DNA from: Adiantum capillus-veneris
Lineage: Eukaryota > Streptophyta > Polypodiopsida > Polypodiales > Pteridaceae
DNA: 64,000 bases
Direction of reading: 5' to 3'
NCBI GenBank assembly: GCA_014529385.2
Contig: CM043960.1
Coordinates: 73,815,410 to 73,879,409 of the forward strand
Shown here: in pieces, positions 35,569-46,048 of the stretch
Position numbering within the stretch: the stretch's first letter is position 1
Layout of the letters: the number at the start of each line of letters is the position of its first letter
Translations under genes and position numbers: made by a program
Notes under the pieces: model-generated
Databases searched by the model: none
The model's input: only the letters and a program-made list of their open reading frames with translations
What the model was told of the DNA's origin: nothing

Positions 35569-36513
35569 ATGTCGTAGGGTGAAAAGGGTCCTCTACCCGC
35601 TAATAAACATACAGTAATGACTAAGACTTTATCTCTTCTACCCCATAGTGGAGAATGACTAAATTATCCTTTTGAAGATGCTAGATGGATGCAAGAAATA
35701 CAGCTTAAGGATAGTATGAACCTTCTCAATGCTTATAATGCTACACAGATGTATATGATTTTTAAATGAACAATGTTTTTGTCTTATAAGATTAATCCTC
35801 TTTTGTGCACAAATTGAAATATTATGCATGATTAGAATCATGTTTGTGATGACGACGTCACTCAAACTCCAAGTAGAATATCTTACTCTACTTTGGGAAT
35901 ATGATATGGACTAAAGAGTAGACATGCTTGTGGCAGCTAGTCTCCCAAGCACCAAATGGACTAGTCATACATTCTGGAATGATGTCGTAGTGTGAAAAGG
36001 GATCCTCTACCCGCTAAGAAACGTAGACTAATGACTAAGACTTTATCTCTTCTATCTCATAGTCGAGGATGACTAAATTATCCTTTTGAAGATGCTAGAT
36101 GGATGCAAGGAATATAGCTTAAGGATAGTATGCAGTTTCTCAATGCTTACAATGCTATAATACAAAAAAAAATGCTTTTTAAATGAACAATGTTTTTGTC
36201 TTATAAGACTAATCCTCTTTTGTGAACAAATTTAAATAGTTTGCATGCTTAGAATCATGTTTGTGTTGACGACGTCACTCAAACACCAAATAGAATTTGT
36301 TACTCTACTTTGGGAGTATGATATGGACTAAAGAGCAGATATGCTTGCGGCAGCTACGTCTCCCAAGCGCCAAATGGACTAGTCATCCATTCTGAAATGA
36401 TGTTGTAGGGTGAAAATGGATCCTCTACCCGCTAAGAAACATAGACTAATGACTAAGACTTTATCTCTTCTACCCCATAGTCGAGGACGACTATGATTTT
36501 AAGAGAGAGGTTA
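35569..36513 (+). repeat. CRV-3 417-bp tandem array and polypurine tract
   Basis: Starting word ATGATATGGACTAAAGAG at 24389, 35901 and 36318. The first unit is split by TAT-1 (85 + 328 bases), the second is complete (417 bases) and the third runs into the LTR. Each unit joins a chromodomain remnant (GAAGATGCTAGATGGATGCA) to the spacer that normally precedes the LTR. AAGAGAGAGGTTA (36501-36513) serves as polypurine tract. Confidence 0.9.
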
Positions 36514-37195
36514 TGTCATAAAATCTAATATCTAACCAACCCAAATGATTTTCTCATATTAAACTGATCATTTCATGTGGGAGAATGAACAAGAACAAGG
36601 GTTAAAATATAGACATGTCTCACGGATCTCTCTCAACACGAGGCCAAGGTTAAAGGGGTCCAAATGAGAGATGGTATGTTAAAGAGAAATGCTACCTAAT
36701 GGACCTTAAAGACCTTAGGGTTAGCTTCATTAAAGACCTCTAAAAGTTAGCGTTTAATTCCTTTGACCTTAGGCAAGCTAGGGTTGACCTTGAGGTGGGA
36801 ATCCTACCCACGCATGAGGTGCTTGTCACGCATGCTAACTAAAGTGCTTATAGTGTTTGTGGGAACCTTTCCCAAGCTTGAGGTGCTTCTTATGCTTAAA
36901 TAACTAAGGCAATTAAAGTATTCAATTCAAACAAAAGCTCTCAACAGGCATAAACAATTTCCATGCTTAAAAGATTAGGTACTTAAGGTGCTCAACTCAA
37001 ACATGATATCTTAGGAAGCATAAAAGACACATGTCAAGATCCTCCCCATGTGGACCTCATGACGTGCTTGATTCCTATCAGATAGGATTTAAAGGGATCC
37101 AATGAGAATTTAGATGCATAAAAATAAATAATTAATCTCTTTCTCTCAAAGAGAAAAAAAACGACACATGTCCAAACGTTATTATTAAATAATAC

Positions 37196-37262
<67 letters not shown>

Positions 37263-37872
37263 GTGGACCAAGAATGAGAGGGGGTATACTCTCCCACACA
37301 CACACACACACACATACATATACTCTCATTGTGTGGAGTGCAAAGTGCAAGAGCTCCATCTTCTTCTCCAAGCTTGTTGAGAAGCTGAGAGCCTACACCA
37401 ACACTCTTGGCTAAGGAATGCAAATCCAACCAAGAGCCATGCTTCAATGCTTAATCTTTCCATCTTCTTCATCTTCATTACTATGCTATTATGCTATGCT
37501 AAGCAAGAAGAGTTATAATAAGTGAGGAACTATTTGACTCTCCTATGGATGATTCTTCTTCCTCTTCCCTACCCTCATTCCTCTCTAGCTCTCTCCACCT
37601 TCAAAGGTGTTTGAGGCCTTGGGACTGAGGCTTGAGATAGTTAATTCTTTTTACAAAGTTTATGTTATTCTTGTGATGCATGTAGCTTTCCATATTCATT
37701 GCATCACCTAGGTCACAAGGAACACAAAGATTGTATGGTATCAAGTCTCTCTTGATGGTAGAATCTATAATACAAATGGATTTTGGAGGGGGGGATAGCT
37801 CCAAGTAAATCCGGTCTTCAACTATTGTCATGTTCTCTAATACTCTCTCTCTTGCAAAAGTAATGTGCATTC
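36514..37872 (+). repeat. CRV-3 LTR, truncated at its 3' end
   Basis: Starts TGTCATAAAATCTAATATC and follows the CRV-1 LTR to about AAGTAATGTGCATT, lacking the last ~150 bases. The part 36570-37060 is diverged from CRV-1, while 37060-37870 aligns well. It contains a (GA)n tract at about 37196-37261 and a CA tract at 37297-37311. Confidence 0.85.
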
Positions 37873-38452
37873 CAAGTTAGTATCCTGGAAGGCATCACAA
37901 CTGAAAGGCATGCTGCTTGTTGGATTTCTACAAGTGTCTGTACTCACAATGCCCTCATTATGTGCAATCCATTTGTCGATTTTGGGTTGTAATCCCCCAG
38001 GAGAGTTCCTAGAATGCCCAACCACCTACTCTGAAAACATAGCCCATGCCACCTTGTGAGAATCTGGGTTTATGGTGCCACCTTGTGAGCATCTGGGTTT
38101 ATGGTGGCAGCTTTGAAGTTTTCAAATACATATAGCATGACAAACTTGTATGTGATCTCCTTGTTTATTGGGGGTGTTTGGTAAACTATGTGGTACAATT
38201 TAGTACATGATTCAATGAAGAGAGGATGTAGTTGTTGCAAAAACACATTCTTCCTCCTTTCCTAGCTGAATATTGTAAGCCACTCGTAAGGTGGCACATC
38301 TTTTGGGCCAAGGTTTTGGAACAATTTGCCTTGCAAGAAAAGCACATACTCTTCATGCAGATCTACCATAGTGAAGCAGAAGCATTTGAGCCTCGGGTAT
38401 AGCTATTGTTTGCTTTGGGTATGGTGAGAGAGAGAGGAACATGTTTCCTTGA

Positions 38453-38504
<52 letters not shown>

Positions 38505-38880
38505 CAAGGCAATGATGTTGATTCTTCCCCTCTTGAAGAAAGACCTGCCCTGCCTTCTTCGGACCCACCTTGCTATTTTGAAGATAATGTGGCTATTGGC
38601 ATTGAAGCCTATAAAAAGTGGGCTTCCATGCTCAGTTAACATTAGTACAAGAGTGCATCTGTGGTATGTGTGTACTTGTGAAAGGTGTCTCTACCTTACG
38701 ACTGTGAGGATTTAACTTGCAAGGGTGTGTGTTGTTATCTCTATGGAAAAAGCAAAGACAAGCAAGCTATTGTGGAGCTAGCTGCTCTGAATCAATCTCA
38801 GGTGACTTTGTCTCTAATATGGAATATTATCCAAGTTGCTTAATTGTGGTGTGATTCACCTTTGATATGGTAGTAGAACT
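37873..38880 (+). other. Non-coding stretch with small repeats
   Basis: No recognised gene. It holds a 29-bp unit repeated twice (GCCACCTTGTGAG..., 38048-38105) and a (CT)n microsatellite at 38454-38501. There is a weak exon-like frame at 38686-38802 (VSLPYDCEDLTCKG then KQAIVELAALNQSQ), preceded by AG and followed by GTGACT. I do not recognise that frame; it could be chance or a fragment of a captured gene. Confidence 0.4.
38454..38501 (+). repeat. (CT)n microsatellite
   Basis: About 24 CT units. Ser/Leu and Arg/Glu frames over it are artefacts. Confidence 0.97.
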
Positions 38881-38884
38881 CATA

Positions 38885-40517
38885 CTTGTTCTTGACTGTA
38901 CTAAGTCGATGTATAATTGGTATGGGAATAGTTGATTACTTCTTTTGACCATTGGGTGAAGGTTACCCTCTCAACTATGGTTTCAATGTTCGTTGTGTTG
39001 AAGATGGTGAACTTTTTTTTGACTCTTGATTTGAATGCTTGTGTATAAAAGTTGCTCGGTATTATGAATGGGTATTATACAACCTGTTCATTGATATAGT
39101 GTCCTTTCTAATTTAAAATAATTCTTTAGTGAATCGATACTAGTATAATAGTACCAGTATACCAATAACAGCATAGCAATATAGAATGCATGCGTGGTCT
39201 TGACTATACTAAGTTGATGTATGACTGTGATAGCACCAGTACTACTAGTACCAATACTAAACTAAAAACTTGAAGACTAGTACCAATATACATATACCTG
39301 TATTGCAATATAGCAATACCAATATGCCAATACCAATAGAGCAATAGAGTAGTATAGAACTCATGCATGTTCCTGAATATACTAAGTCGATGTATGACTG
39401 GTATGGGAATAGTTGGCTACTGCTTCTTACCCTCAGTAGAGGGTTACCTTCTCAAATATGGTTTTATTGTCCCTTGGCCTGAAAAAGGTGGACTTTATTC
39501 AAAATTCTTGATTTTAATACTTCTGTATAAAGACTATTTTGTATTAGGAAGGGGAATTATACCACCTTTTTAGTAACATACTTTAGTGTCTTTTGTAAAT
39601 TGAAAGGATTCTCTAGTGTATCAGTACCAACATACCAGTATACTGATTGGTTTCCCTGCAACCCTTTATAAATAAAACCATCTTTGAATATATGTTATAA
39701 TATTTTACTACATCTGTACCAATACCAGTACTACCAGTACCAGTAGTAACAGTACTAGTCCTAGTACTATACTAAGGTGATGTATGACTTGTGGGAATAG
39801 TTGGCTACCTCTTCTGACTAGCACTAAAAATTTGAGACCCGCACCAGTTTACCAATATAGGTTATGGTTTATAAGTACTAGTTATAATTAGGTTTTTTAC
39901 TACATCAGGATCAGTACTGATACTAGTTTTTATTACATCAGAACCAGTACCAGTAGCTGATTGGTTTCCTTGCAACCCCTTGTAAATAATACCTTCTCTG
40001 AATATAGATTATGGGTTTTACTCTAGAGCAGTACCAATACCAGTTCTATCAGTACTACCAGTACTATAAGTACTACCCAATACTACTAGTATCAGTACTA
40101 TACTAATTCGATGTATGACTTGTAGGAATAGGTGGCTACCTCTTCTAACTAGCACTAAAGATCTGAGACCTACACCAATATACGTATATATGGAAATACC
40201 ATCTATGAATATATGTTATGGAGATACCATCTTTGAATATTTGTTTGTTTACTACATCAGTACCAGTACCACTGATACCAATATGACCACTACTATACTA
40301 AGTCAATGTATGACTTATGGGAATAGCTGGATACTTCTTTTAACACTATAGATCTGATCTTTTAACACTGTAGATCTGAGATCAGTACCAGTATATCCGT
40401 ATACATATACTGCTTATGGTTTTTTTTCTACATCAGTACCAATACCAGTTAAATGGTTTTTTACTACTTCAGTACTCATACCAATTATGATTTTTTATGA
40501 CTTCAAGACTAATACCA

Positions 40518-40566
<49 letters not shown>

Positions 40567-41480
40567 GTTTTATACTTTTTAATACATTAGTACTACCAGT
40601 TCCAGTACTATTAATATTACCAGTACTAATAGTATCAGTACTATACTAAGTCAATGAAAACTTCTTTTGACTAGCACCAAAAATTTGAGACAAGTAATAG
40701 TATACCAGTATACATATACTGGTATTATAATGGTTCTAGTATACCAGTACTAGTATAGCCGTATGGTAGTATAGAAGCCATACATATTCTTGACTATACT
40801 AAGTTGATGTATGACTGTCATGGAACTAGTACTACCAGTACCAGTACTAGTGGTGCTAATCTAAGACTAGTACCAATATACCCGTATACATATGCCATCA
40901 TTGCAATATAGGAATACCAGTATAGCAGTATAGCAGTCTAGAACTCATGCATATTCTTAACTATATGAAGTCCTTGGAGGTGTACTACCTGTATCAGTCC
41001 TAGCACTAAAATTCCAAGACCAGTTAACTGTATCAGTCAATGTATGAATAATATGGGTATAGCTAACTACTTCTTATGGCCTTTATCTCATGAAATCTTG
41101 GGCTCCATATGGTTTCCTTTCTTAAATGAGACCATCTCGAAATATCTGATCGGTTTTATCCTTTTTTTATTTTTGTAAAAAAGTAGTTGGGTGACATCTA
41201 TAACATGTGGGATACCCATGCATCATCTACATACGACACATTTGCTAACTAAAAGTTGTGTCGCTCCATGGATGCAGGTGAGGGCTACCTTCTGAACTAT
41301 GGATTTCAAAGTTACTTGGCTTGAAGATGGCGAACTTTTGTATCTTCTGGCCCTTGATTTTAGTGCTGATGTATAAAGACTGTTATGTACTATGAATGGG
41401 AATTATACCACCTTTTCACTGACATGGTTTCTTGTGTCTTTTGTAATTTGAAAGGATTCTTTGGTGTATATGTAATATTG
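38885..41480 (+). repeat. Diverged repeat field rich in AGTACC/ACTAGT words
   Basis: Three copies of a module of about 240 bases, holding GGTGA-GG-TACC-TCT, a (T)GAAGATGG-GAACTT-like centre and GG-ATTATAC-ACCT, at about 38885-39125, 39365-39620 and 41275-41475. Between them are many short words such as ACCAGTACTACCAGTA, ACCAATACCAGT and CTATACTAAGT-GATGTATGACT (near 39205, 39765, 40095, 40290, 40645, 40795). It looks like a decayed satellite or minisatellite. No coding evidence. Confidence 0.65.
40518..40563 (+). repeat. (AT)n(GT)n microsatellite
   Basis: ATATATATATAT followed by about 14 GT units. Confidence 0.95.
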
Positions 41481-41490
41481 TTATTGGAAA

Positions 41491-41534
41491 ACACACACAC
41501 ACACACACACATAGAGCCACCTGTGTACTTTAGT

Positions 41535-41603
<69 letters not shown>
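41491..41603 (+). repeat. (CA)n and (GA)n microsatellites
   Basis: CA tract of about 10 units (41491-41511), then a GA tract of about 33 units (41536-41602). Confidence 0.97.
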
Positions 41604-41607
<4 letters not shown>

Positions 41608-43272
41608 TGTGTCTTCACACCCAAGAGCTTGAGAATTGTGTGCATTGCTTGTTGGATTGATCAGTCCTCTTCTTATAATGTTGGTCTTGATGCATCAAAG
41701 GAGAGAGAGTGAGAGACCGAGAAGGACTAAGCCTTATATTGTTGGGCTTGATGCATTAAGGGAGAGAGAGTGAGAGACGAAGAAAGGGAAATGAAAAGAC
41801 TCTATGAGTGATTGTGACAAGTGAGATGCTTGCATGTAGTGTAGTACCAAGAACATTCCCACAATGTTTACTCATTGCATGAGATTCTTTTAAATTTCAA
41901 ATCATCACTTTATAGCCTCCTCCCATATCTGTGTGACCTTTCTTGTACCTTCATACATAGAATAAAGAAAATTCACACCACCTTTCTTTGCTATCACCTG
42001 TAATGAGTTATATTAGTCTCAATCCATGCTACTATGAACTATTTTTTACACCGTTGTTGGAAACGTCTTCTTGTCCACACTTGGCCAAGGCTCCTTGTTG
42101 AGAATTTCCAAGATGCCATTTACTGCACACCAGACCTCTACCTTTTCATTTCTAGATGGAGCCTCATGGTCTTTATTGCATAGTGGAGCTTTCTCCATTG
42201 CTCGTATTCAATTTTGCTAGTGTGAATGCTTGCATGTTTTCTTGTTGTGCTATGCACAATCTTGAGAGGATTTGCCTTGCCTTTGCACCCCCTATGGATA
42301 CCTTTCCAGGAAGGTCCTTCTCACTGGTTGTAGCTTCTAGTCCTGATCAATATGCAAATTTCCTCCATGAAGTTGCATACTTGATAACACATTTTCAACC
42401 AGTGCAAGTCCATCACGGTGTTCAGTCTGGTTTTGTATCTTCCATACAAACCTAATGTAGAGGTTAGTACACATATGTGAAATTTTGAGAGGTATATAAA
42501 AAATTGGTTGGAAATTCTTAGTTGACACATGTTGGTTAGGTTCCTTTGTCCACCCACTTGTGATCAAGGGTTTTTTTTGGGCTCCATGCACCATAGACAC
42601 AATAGTGCTATGACACCTATGTTGCAATTATATAAGCATTTCAAGGTCTTTAGATAAAAAACAAAATGCCAAACAACCCGAAAGGCACCTATGTCTCCAA
42701 CACATAGAGTCTTCGACCCATTAATAACATCTAGAATGGGAGTTTGGGGCAAAGGCCCATTCTAATACCTTGTTTCTTGCAGTGAGTACCTGCATAGATA
42801 GCAACACAAGATACTTAGATAACAATGTAATTACACAACTGACTCACAAGAGATAGGCCAAAATTTACTTACAATAAAGAAAAATAGCCACCATAAGATC
42901 ATCTCTAATTGCACACTAAAGTACAAGGGATCATCCTTTGGCATGGTAACCATAGTTACCATGAGATTTATAGCTACTTGTCCATATTTTTCTCATTGAG
43001 AATCTCACACTCGTCCATTTTAAGAACAAAAAATGATCCACCACGACCCTCTTCAAGACTCAAATTTCTTCTCATGTAAAATTTCTTAAAGTTCCTTTGG
43101 TGGTTGCTATTGGGGTTTATGTTCTCCTTGTCACGCTACGACAACCCTAATGCTAAAATACAAAAAGGATAGAATCCAACAACGAAGGTAAAATACAAAA
43201 CCCTGGATGCTAACGTGATATCCTTAATCTTTTTCTTGAGGCATCTTGAAACAACCTTAAGATCCTCCACAT
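41604..43272. other. Unannotated spacer
   Basis: A ~58-base duplication occurs at about 41688-41800 (TTGATGCAT-AA-GGAGAGAGAGTGAGAGA). Otherwise there are short frames with no recognisable product; the longest (42156-42455, 99 codons) has no domain I know. The last five bases, CACAT, are the candidate target copy of OTA-1. Confidence 0.5.
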
Positions 43273-44054
43273 TGTTAGCAGCAAGCTACCTCATGTAACA
43301 TTTTTTGGGAGCTTCATTGTAAAAACACTTATTCTTTTGATAAATCGGGAATATTGTAACTCCTATTGAACGTTTGGATATTGTAATCTATTAACAAGAG
43401 CTATAAGCTTTCACATTGTATCAGTTAATCCTTGGTTAGAGCTCCCAGATGATTATTTTTTTGCCTAAGAAACCATGGCTAAGGTATAAAATCCATTTTT
43501 TAAAGTTGTTACTAATTTTTTTGGATAAGAATACATAGCGTGATCTTACATCACTTTCTTCTCTTCTTCTCCTGCTTTTATCTCCTTTGTTGGTTGTCAG
43601 ATTTACAGGGCTGTCTCTTGCATTGCAACCACACGTAAGAGCTCTACACATTGACGTAAACATATCATGATAAGTCGTAGCATTTGACATCATCAACCCG
43701 TGGCCTATTTTCATCATAAGTAGGAATTTGAGCTAGTAAATCACAAAGTAAGTATAGGCGAGGTATTGGGGCATCATTGCTAAGCATTTAGATGCATTTG
43801 GGGTCAAAACGACTAGGTCAAAATGTCACTACGATTAATAATCGCATTTTTTGCCACTCATTGAAAGTGATATTTGAGACCATAAGCATGTGTGCTTAGG
43901 TCTTATATACTTGTCCTAGAAGGTTTATAGTGTTTGGATGTCGTTTGATGCTCTAATGATCATGGTTTGCTTGCCGATTATAGCGACTAGCTTTTGATGA
44001 CTTTGAGTGTAGCTTGAGTTAGATGATAAGAGTGAGGTTAGAAAAACCATCCAC
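43273..44054 (+). repeat. OTA-1 5' LTR
   Basis: About 782 bases from TGTTAGCAGCAAG to ...AACCATCCA. It pairs with 62783-63687. Relative to the right copy it lacks a ~120-base segment (right copy about 63541-63660). It is moderately diverged from the right copy, suggesting an old insertion. Confidence 0.88.
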
Positions 44055-44055
44055 A

Positions 44056-44079
44056 TTTGGCACCACCATTGCCGGGGAT
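44056..44079 (+). other. OTA-1 primer-binding site
   Basis: TTTGGCACCACCATTGCC then GGGGATG, one to three bases past the LTR end. The core matches the Asp/Arg-tRNA-type site used by Athila and Tat/Ogre elements, with an internal insertion. Confidence 0.8.
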
Positions 44080-44579
44080 GAATAAACCTAAACTAGGGAA
44101 AACAAGAGTGTCTAGTGTAGTTGTCCTTTAACTTCCTCTAGGATCACCTAGAGTTAAACTTTCTCTTTAAAACTGCATAGCTTAAGAGTGTCGTCTTTTG
44201 CTGTGTAGAGGTAGCTTGGGAGTAAATTTTACTTGCTAAGTACCTTGTAGGATTGTAGGATTAGGTTGGGATTTTGAGAATGATTGCTGGACAAGACAAG
44301 TCTTAAGATCAATGCTCAGGAAACCATAAAAGCACGAAAACAAGTGTTTGTGGACACCTTCCACAACCCAATTGCAGCAGAATCTAAGAGTAGGGTAAGT
44401 AGAATCCAAGGTGGAATCTCAAATCATTGCTCACTCCAAAAGAATCATCTGTGATTTGTTTATGTGAAGTTACAGAATTTCAGGTCTACCGCTTGAAACA
44501 ACATCAAAAGACTGTCAACCACTGAAGCCAGCTAGAGATTATGCTCATAAAAGTTGTAGGAACCAATGGGCAAGCATAA

Positions 44580-45965
44580 GGATGAATTTGAGGTAAATTT
44601 TCAAGAGTTGAAAAAAAATCAGATTTTTTACATTTTCTTAAGAATTAGGCCAAATTAAGTTTTGACTTGACTCAAAGGATTTTCAAGAGTTGGCAAAAAC
44701 TCAAATTATTTACAATTTGTTGAGAATTAGGCCAAATTAAGTTTTGACTTGACTCAAAGGCTTAAAACATGTCACAAAAAGATTAATACTGAAAATATTG
44801 TTTATTTTAGGCCAAATGTAAATAATCACAATTATTTACATTTGGCTCAAATTGATCAAGGTTGATACCAGAGACTCTATGCATGATTACATACTGAAGT
44901 CTAACTGTTTGTTGAGAAATTATATCTGACTTGGATAATTTGCTTCAATTTGTGTGAAACTTGACTCAGAGGCTTAGTTTAAAGACTTTAGCATGTGTGT
45001 ATACACAAATGATAAAAAATACGCTAAAAATTGACAATTGTAAATAATCGTGATTATTTACTTTTGTCAAAATTTCAAGTAATTTTGGCCAACCAAGCAT
45101 ACCATAGGTTTTATCATGTTGTATTGAACACTCATATCAAATTTGGTAAAATTTGGATCTTTAAAGTGAGAATGGTGACTAGTTTTGTAAAGACAGTATA
45201 CATACACTTAACTATTGACAGATTGAGCAGGGTTTATCAAACTTTGTGAAACTTTCCTAGGGAGCTTAAGTTGAGTTTCTTGACCTATTTGTATCATCAT
45301 CTTGGCCAAAAAATGCTAAAATGTCCCAGAAGTAAATAATTACGATTATTTGCATCTACCCCAGATTTGAGAGTTTTTGCACAATTGAGTATACCACACG
45401 GTCAAGCATATCAAGTAGACTACTCATATCAAGTTTGGTAAAATTTGGATCACAAAAGTGAGACTTAAGCCAGATTCTTGAAAACTGAATTTGCAAACAC
45501 TAAACAGTTGATAGCTTGGACAAATCTTGTTCAAACTTAGTGAAACTTGTCCAGAGACTACAACAAGGTGTCTATATGGAAAAACAAATCTAAAAAGTGA
45601 GAAAACTAAGAAAAGTAAATAATTTGATTATTTACTTTTGAGCCCCACACAAGATTTTGCACTTTTGAGCTTGTACAGTGTTAGAGTAACATAATACAAG
45701 GTTTACTGGTCAAATTTGGGTTCCATCGGATCAAAATTAGTACATGATAAATTTGTTTCTAGATTGCAGATTAGCCCTTTAGCTCTTTGCAAGGGTAGAA
45801 CTTCAAAATCTCCTTTGTTGACTCACTTAGCTCATATTGATGTGATATACACACACAAATCACAATAGTTAGCAAATTGTACAGTCTTTGAAAGAAAACA
45901 ACTAAGTTGGTTAAAACTGTCATCATAGGAACCAGGTTGCAGGTAAATAATTGGGATCTTGATAG
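44580..45965 (+). repeat. OTA-1 leader repeats with a 22-bp palindrome (5' set)
   Basis: Diverged units of 220-330 bases, each carrying arms GTAAATAATC and GATTATTTAC around 2 bases: 44818-44839 (one mismatch), 45040-45061 (perfect arms), 45332-45353, 45615-45635 (shortened) and a half-site at 45943. A degenerate half-site occurs at 44704. Units also share TATCAARTTTGGTAAAATTT and GTGAAACTT. A separate ~82-base tandem duplication (TTTCAAGAGTTG...) lies at 44599-44760. Confidence 0.9.
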
Positions 45966-46048
45966 GAGTTGAGTTCAAGCCAAGTGGAAAAAATAGATAA
46001 CAATCTAATACATCGATAAGTACTCTATCCAGGGCTTAACGAGTCTAT

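Larger units (their letters stand above)
24383..37872 (+). mobile_element. CRV-3: 3' remnant of a chromovirus, split by TAT-1
   Basis: Plus-strand remnant of the same family as CRV-1 and CRV-2. It consists of a 417-bp tandem array (24383-24473 plus 35569-36500) and an LTR (36514-37872) that lacks its end. TAT-1 is inserted in the first array unit with the 4-bp repeat ATGT on both sides (24470-24473 and 35569-35572). CRV-2 abuts its left end, so CRV-3 was there first. Confidence 0.85.

Noticed and set aside
37865..38059. 64-codon plus-strand frame after the CRV-3 LTR
   Set aside because: No motif, and it starts at an LTR truncation point.
42156..42455. 99-codon plus-strand frame
   Set aside because: No recognisable domain and no splice or promoter context; similar lengths arise by chance in this sequence.
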